From contig JAKURS010000038.1 in assembly GCA_022449705.1 (NCBI GenBank), positions 1-9,096 of the forward strand: a DNA stretch of 9,096 nt. The letters run 5' to 3'. Numbering within the stretch: position 1 is the stretch's first letter; each line of letters opens with the position of its first letter. A program made the position numbers and the translations under genes. The notes below the pieces were generated by a model. That model was not told the origin of the DNA. It did no database searches and saw nothing but the letters and a program-made list of their open reading frames with translations. Shown here piece after piece: positions 6,166-9,096 of this stretch. This DNA comes from Candidatus Poseidoniia archaeon. Its GTDB lineage: Archaea > Thermoplasmatota > Poseidoniia > MGIII > CG-Epi1.

Positions 6166-6175
6166 GGTTAAAAAC
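6166..6175 (-). promoter_or_regulatory. TATA-like element at the RaSEA stop codon
   Basis: The minus strand reads GTTTTTAACC; the TAA inside it is the RaSEA stop. Its centre lies 25-26 nt ahead of the ATG at 6145, the spacing expected for a leaderless archaeal promoter, and there is no ribosome-binding site before that ATG. It may let the membrane-protein and pth2 genes be transcribed apart from arcS-RaSEA. Confidence 0.4.
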
Positions 6176-7208
6176 CTCTGCCGGCCCGGAATCCGCGCCG
6201 GTAGCCGTGCGGCTCCGCGCCGTCGCGCCGCACCCCGCCCTGCGCCAGCAGTGCCTTCCAGCGGCCGCGGCAGTCGCACGCGGCCGCTGGCATCCCGCCG
6301 CCGAGCCGGTGCGCCGTCAGCCCGTCGAGCAGCGTGCGGTCGCACGTGCCGCAGTTGTGCGCACCGCGCTGCGTGCCGCCACCGGTCGGGTCGGAATAGA
6401 CACGCACTCCGCAATCGGCGGTGCGACGCAGGACCTCGGCCACGGACCAGAGCCACGGCGCGCTCCATTCACCCCGCTTCCAGAGCCGCTCGACGACGGT
6501 GTGCCGCTGGACGTTGACCGGGTTAATCGAGACCTTGTCGACGTGCGGCGCCGCCCGTTCAACCGAAGCCACGGCGTCATCGATGGCCTGCGCCTCGTTC
6601 AGGAACGGCGGTTTCAGGAGCACATACGCCTTGACGCTCGCCCCGGCATCACGGGCGTTTGCGCAGGAGCGCGTGAAGCCGTCCCACTTCAGCCGCTTGT
6701 TGACGCACTTGTCGAGCACCAGCGGCGTTGCCGACTCGAGCCCAATCGCCACTTCGAGCGCTGGCGCTGCGCCGTAGTCCATGTGGCGCGCGTGGACGAA
6801 CTCCGGCAGCGACTCGACCAGCACCTTCTCGACGCCTGCAGCGTGCATCTCAGCCATCGCTTGCGCGGCAAAATCGAGCGGCACCTCGGTCGGGTCAAGG
6901 AACGAGCCCGACGTGTAAATCTTGGCGTAGCGCTTCCCGTCAAGGTGGCGCATCACCTGTGCCCATTGCGCCAGCAGTGCCTCCGTGGAGACACCGCCGG
7001 GGACGGTGTCGTTGAAGTAGCCGCACATCGCGCATCCTTCGCGAATCGACCAGTAGCAGCCGCGCGTGCGCAGGATGGCGACCCCCGCCTCGACTTCGGC
7101 GCCGTCGAGCACTTCGCGCTCGGTCCAGGTCGCGACTGGCTGGTCGAGCGGATGCGCTGGTGGCTCCTGCTTGGCGCCGTTCACGAACTCGGCGAACACG
7201 TCAGCCAC
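6168..7208 (-). CDS. raSEA: Archaeosine synthase radical-SAM subunit RaSEA
   Basis: Radical S-adenosylmethionine enzyme of 346 aa, partner of ArcS. Known role of the family: in position 15 of tRNA it cleaves the lysine-preQ0 adduct made by ArcS, leaving the formamidine of archaeosine (G+). The iron-sulfur cysteines are in RGCYWSIREGCAMCGYFND (C51, C59, C62; CX7CX2C), not the common CX3CX2C but of the wider-spaced, Elp3-like kind. A TIM-barrel-like body follows, with KIYTSGSFLDP (96-106), ESLPEF (132-137), IGLES (155-159) and INPVNVQRHT (228-237). Two more cysteine pairs near the C-terminus (C286/C289 and C311/C313) could hold zinc or another cluster. The GTG at 7208 is chosen because GGAGGTG lies 7 nt upstream; the gene overlaps the arcS end by 8 nt. 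A longer open frame to 7307 lies wholly within arcS and is not supported. Confidence 0.92.
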   Translation of the reverse strand: MADVFAEFVNGAKQEPPAHPLDQPVATWTEREVLDGAEVEAGVAILRTRGCYWSIREGCAMCGYFNDTVPGGVSTEALLAQWAQVMRHLDGKRYAKIYTSGSFLDPTEVPLDFAAQAMAEMHAAGVEKVLVESLPEFVHARHMDYGAAPALEVAIGLESATPLVLDKCVNKRLKWDGFTRSCANARDAGASVKAYVLLKPPFLNEAQAIDDAVASVERAAPHVDKVSINPVNVQRHTVVERLWKRGEWSAPWLWSVAEVLRRTADCGVRVYSDPTGGGTQRGAHNCGTCDRTLLDGLTAHRLGGGMPAAACDCRGRWKALLAQGGVRRDGAEPHGYRRGFRAGRGF

Positions 7209-8769
7209 GGTTCCGCACCTCCACCGCCAGCCCGCGCTCCATCGCGACCATCTCGCTGGGAGCCATGCGTGCAACGCCCGCCGCGGTGATTTCGCCGCCC
7301 TGCTCAACCGCTACCTGGTCGCCGTTGCGGAATTTACCGCGCGTTCCGGTAACGCCGACGGCGAACAGGTCGCCGCGCAGCCGGAACTCAGTCGCCTCGA
7401 CGACCGGGCCACCCGCTTCGGCCAGCGTGGCAGCGCCCCGTACCGTGAGTGCGAAGCCGCCGATGCGCGGAGAAAAGTTTGCCAGCTCACCCAGCCGCAG
7501 CCGTGGCCAGCGCCCCTGCACCGGCGCGGTGAGCAGTGGCGCTGCCAGTTTGCCGAACTGGACCTGCGCCAGTCCGGTCGCTTCGCCGCACGAGCGGTCG
7601 CGGCCGGAGAGCGATGCCACTCCGCGCAGCGCCGTGCGGCACGCTTTGCCCAGCGCTCCGAGCCCCGCGCCGGATACGGGCCGCTCGGCGCCGGTTTCCA
7701 GCACCTCGACGCCGCGTTCCCGCAGCAGTTCCGCCAGCATCCCGGAAGCGGAGCCAGCGTGCACTACTGCTTTTTTATAGTTATCTTCGGGGCGTAACCG
7801 CTCCAGCTGGCGGCCAAACATCTCGCGTTCGTTGGCGTCCCAGTGGCCGGTAACCCCGACGTCGTAGTGCGCTGCCGGGTGGAGCATTTCCAGCTCGCGC
7901 GGTACCAGTCCCAGCGGGCTCGTCACCGAAACCACGTGTAGCGCCAGCCAGTTGTTCAGCGAGCGCAGTGTGCGGTGGAAGCGGCGGTGCGAGTTGCTCC
8001 AGTGGTACGGCTTGCGTGCCGAACAGGGCAGCAGCAGCAGCACCATCCCCTCCGCCGGCGGCGCGAAGCGTTCGAGCCTGCGCCGCCATTCGTTGACGGC
8101 CGGGTGGTCGAACGAGAGCGCGCCGGCGCGGATTCCGGTCGCGCGGCGCGCTCCCCGGGTCGCGAGCAGGTCGCGCGAATGGTGCAGCAGTTGCGTCACG
8201 CGCGGGTTGTGCAGTGCAGTGCGCTCGACCAGCTCGCGCAGCCGTCCCTGCTCCAGCGCGCTGCGGATGCGCGCCAGCCAGCCCGCCAGGGCTTTGCGAT
8301 TGCTCGCAGCGGTTGCCTTGGCGTCGGGAATCCAGTCGCCCTGCTCCAGCCGGAAACCGGCCACACCACGCAGTTCGGCAGTGAGCGAGTCGAACAGGTC
8401 CACCCCCAGGTATGCCAGTAGTGGCATTCCGGCCGGCTCGACCGTGGGTGCGTAGAGCAGTCGGCGCCAGCCCGCTTCCTCGCGTGCCGCTGCCAGCATC
8501 TCGACCAGCTGGCGCGGATGATGGGCCGCAGCGCCATCGAGCACCGCGACGTCGTCGGAGAGCGCCAGGAATGGCGCCTGTGCCGTGTCGCGGCCGAGCG
8601 GCTGCGAGGGCAGTGCCAGCTTCCTGCGGCCGAGCTTCAGCACACCGCCGTCGCCGAGACTTTTGCCGGGCAGGAGTTTCGTTCCTGCGTCAGCACCCAG
8701 CGCCAGCGGCGTGCGGCGGCCGTGCAGCTCCAGCAGCCGGCCCAGCCCTTCGTGCGCGAGCGGTTCCAC
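7201..8769 (-). CDS. arcS: Archaeosine synthase lysine-transferring subunit ArcS (TgtA2)
   Basis: tRNA-modification enzyme of 522 aa. In the known pathway arcTGT inserts preQ0 at position 15 of tRNA and ArcS then adds lysine to its nitrile, for RaSEA to convert to archaeosine. Domains in order: an N-terminal TGT-like region (about 60-200) with AHHPRQLVEML (82-92) and LLAYLGVDLFDS (117-128); the ArcS core with the diagnostic PCSARKPYHWSNSH (248-261); and a C-terminal PUA domain (about 435-515) for tRNA binding, ending in VARMAPSEM and a short strand. No cysteine occurs before C249, so the zinc site of true TGT enzymes is absent, as expected for a non-exchanging paralogue. The GTG at 8769 is chosen because the homologous sequence begins there; upstream the frame runs through the SPFH gene as an Arg/Pro/Ser-rich shadow. 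A weak GGTGG precedes it. The gap from the SPFH stop is 25 nt. Confidence 0.94.
   Translation of the reverse strand: MEPLAHEGLGRLLELHGRRTPLALGADAGTKLLPGKSLGDGGVLKLGRRKLALPSQPLGRDTAQAPFLALSDDVAVLDGAAAHHPRQLVEMLAAAREEAGWRRLLYAPTVEPAGMPLLAYLGVDLFDSLTAELRGVAGFRLEQGDWIPDAKATAASNRKALAGWLARIRSALEQGRLRELVERTALHNPRVTQLLHHSRDLLATRGARRATGIRAGALSFDHPAVNEWRRRLERFAPPAEGMVLLLLPCSARKPYHWSNSHRRFHRTLRSLNNWLALHVVSVTSPLGLVPRELEMLHPAAHYDVGVTGHWDANEREMFGRQLERLRPEDNYKKAVVHAGSASGMLAELLRERGVEVLETGAERPVSGAGLGALGKACRTALRGVASLSGRDRSCGEATGLAQVQFGKLAAPLLTAPVQGRWPRLRLGELANFSPRIGGFALTVRGAATLAEAGGPVVEATEFRLRGDLFAVGVTGTRGKFRNGDQVAVEQGGEITAAGVARMAPSEMVAMERGLAVEVRNRG
7216..7222 (-). promoter_or_regulatory. Ribosome-binding site of RaSEA
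   Basis: The minus strand reads GGAGGTG inside the last codons of arcS, 7 nt before the GTG at 7208. It fixes the RaSEA start and indicates that RaSEA is translated from the arcS mRNA, which would help keep the two partner subunits balanced. Confidence 0.65.
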
Positions 8770-8794
8770 GCCCGTGCCACCCGCAGTGGGGAGA

Positions 8795-9096
8795 TTACTC
8801 TTCCGGCACTTCGTCCAGTTCTTGGGGCATTTCGGTGGAAGCAGTTTTGAGCACCGTGGCAGTCGCGACATCCGCCTTGATAGCCTCCATTTCCTTTGCC
8901 ATCTCCTTGGCTGTCGGGATTGGCCCCAGGATGTCGTTCGCCTTGCCCAATACCTTTTCGACGTCGGCCACCTGCGAGATTTCCTTGTCGGGGGTGGCAC
9001 GCGCCGCGCCGACATACTCGGCGGCACCTTCCATCAGCTTGGTGAGTTCGAAGGGGAATATCAGTTTGGTGGCCGCGCCTTCGCCCAGCCGCTTCA
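8795..9096 (-). CDS. SPFH/stomatin-like protein, C-terminal end only
   Basis: Only the last 99 residues are in the window; the gene enters from the right edge and ends with TAA at 8795. The visible part starts KRLGEGAATKLIFPFELTKL, which matches the end of the helical region of stomatin/slipin-type SPFH (band 7) proteins, where a conserved ATK-hydrophobic-PFEL stretch occurs. A charged, Ala/Lys/Glu-rich tail follows, likely helical or coiled, ending EVPEE. Members of this family form membrane-anchored oligomers that organise membrane domains and often regulate membrane proteases; here the membrane anchor and main SPFH domain lie off the window. It precedes arcS by 25 nt on the same strand and may be cotranscribed. 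The first Met seen (9034) is internal, since the frame is open and homologous upstream of it. Confidence 0.7.
   Translation of the reverse strand, partial: KRLGEGAATKLIFPFELTKLMEGAAEYVGAARATPDKEISQVADVEKVLGKANDILGPIPTAKEMAKEMEAIKADVATATVLKTASTEMPQELDEVPEE

Noticed and set aside
6207..7289. 360-codon plus-strand open frame opposite RaSEA
   Set aside because: It is the mirror of a gene with clear radical-SAM motifs and a defined start; composition is Arg/His/Pro-heavy, as expected of antisense high-GC frames.
7209..7307. Open frame extending RaSEA upstream to 7307
   Set aside because: It lies wholly within the arcS PUA domain, reads as low-complexity Arg/Trp/Ser, and the GGAGGTG at 7216-7222 points to the GTG at 7208.
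7066..7797. Plus-strand open frame opposite the RaSEA N-terminus and arcS C-terminus
   Set aside because: It spans two real genes on the other strand, has no recognisable domain and no promoter, and is best explained by GC-driven lack of stop codons.
8770..9027. Open frame extending arcS upstream to an ATG at 9027
   Set aside because: This part is an Arg/Pro/Ser-rich shadow of the SPFH gene, with no resemblance to ArcS; recognisable ArcS sequence begins at the GTG at 8769.

Overview
The window looks like a high-GC stretch of an archaeal chromosome, most likely a euryarchaeote of the marine Thermoplasmatota type (Marine Group II/III, Poseidoniales-like). The evidence is protein content: an archaeal type IV pilin with a class III signal peptide, a Sec11-type signal peptidase with Ser/His instead of Ser/Lys, a prolyl-tRNA synthetase of the archaeal type ending in Tyr, a Pth2-type peptidyl-tRNA hydrolase, and above all the archaeosine pair ArcS and RaSEA, which is confined to Archaea. 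Archaeal TATA-like elements lie about 25 nt ahead of several starts. The lineage below Archaea is inferred, not proven. I see no rRNA, tRNA, CRISPR, insertion sequence or phage gene, and no gene-free stretch above about 130 bases.

Layout, left to right. Positions 1-83 are the 3' flank of a minus-strand pilin gene, with two stem-loops, the last followed by a T-tract. The pilin (84-677, minus) has its own TATA box, a strong ribosome-binding site and a perfect 19-bp palindrome just upstream of the TATA box. Next, on the minus strand and tightly spaced, is a three-gene unit read from right to left: a two-zinc-ribbon protein of unknown function (3216-4097), signal peptidase I (2354-3211) and ProRS (804-2330). 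An SDR oxidoreductase (4127-4930) is the only plus-strand gene. It is divergent from the zinc-ribbon gene across an AT-rich inverted repeat and convergent with pth2, 3 nt apart.

The right half is one long minus-strand run: the C-terminal end of an SPFH/stomatin-like protein (8795-9096, cut by the window edge), arcS (7201-8769), RaSEA (6168-7208, overlapping arcS by 8 nt), a DUF1616-like membrane protein with a cytoplasmic coiled coil (5288-6145), and pth2 (4934-5287, abutting it with zero gap).

Functionally the window is dominated by tRNA and translation genes (ProRS, Pth2, ArcS, RaSEA) mixed with envelope and secretion genes (pilin, signal peptidase, SPFH, DUF1616-like). ArcS and RaSEA together turn preQ0 at position 15 of tRNA into archaeosine: ArcS attaches lysine and the radical-SAM partner cleaves the adduct. 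The rest is mostly ordinary core genome. The least explained items are the zinc-ribbon protein, the DUF1616-like protein joined to pth2, the operator-like palindrome at the pilin promoter, and a recurring arrangement in which a TAA stop sits 25-28 nt ahead of the next start, where a TATA element would be expected.
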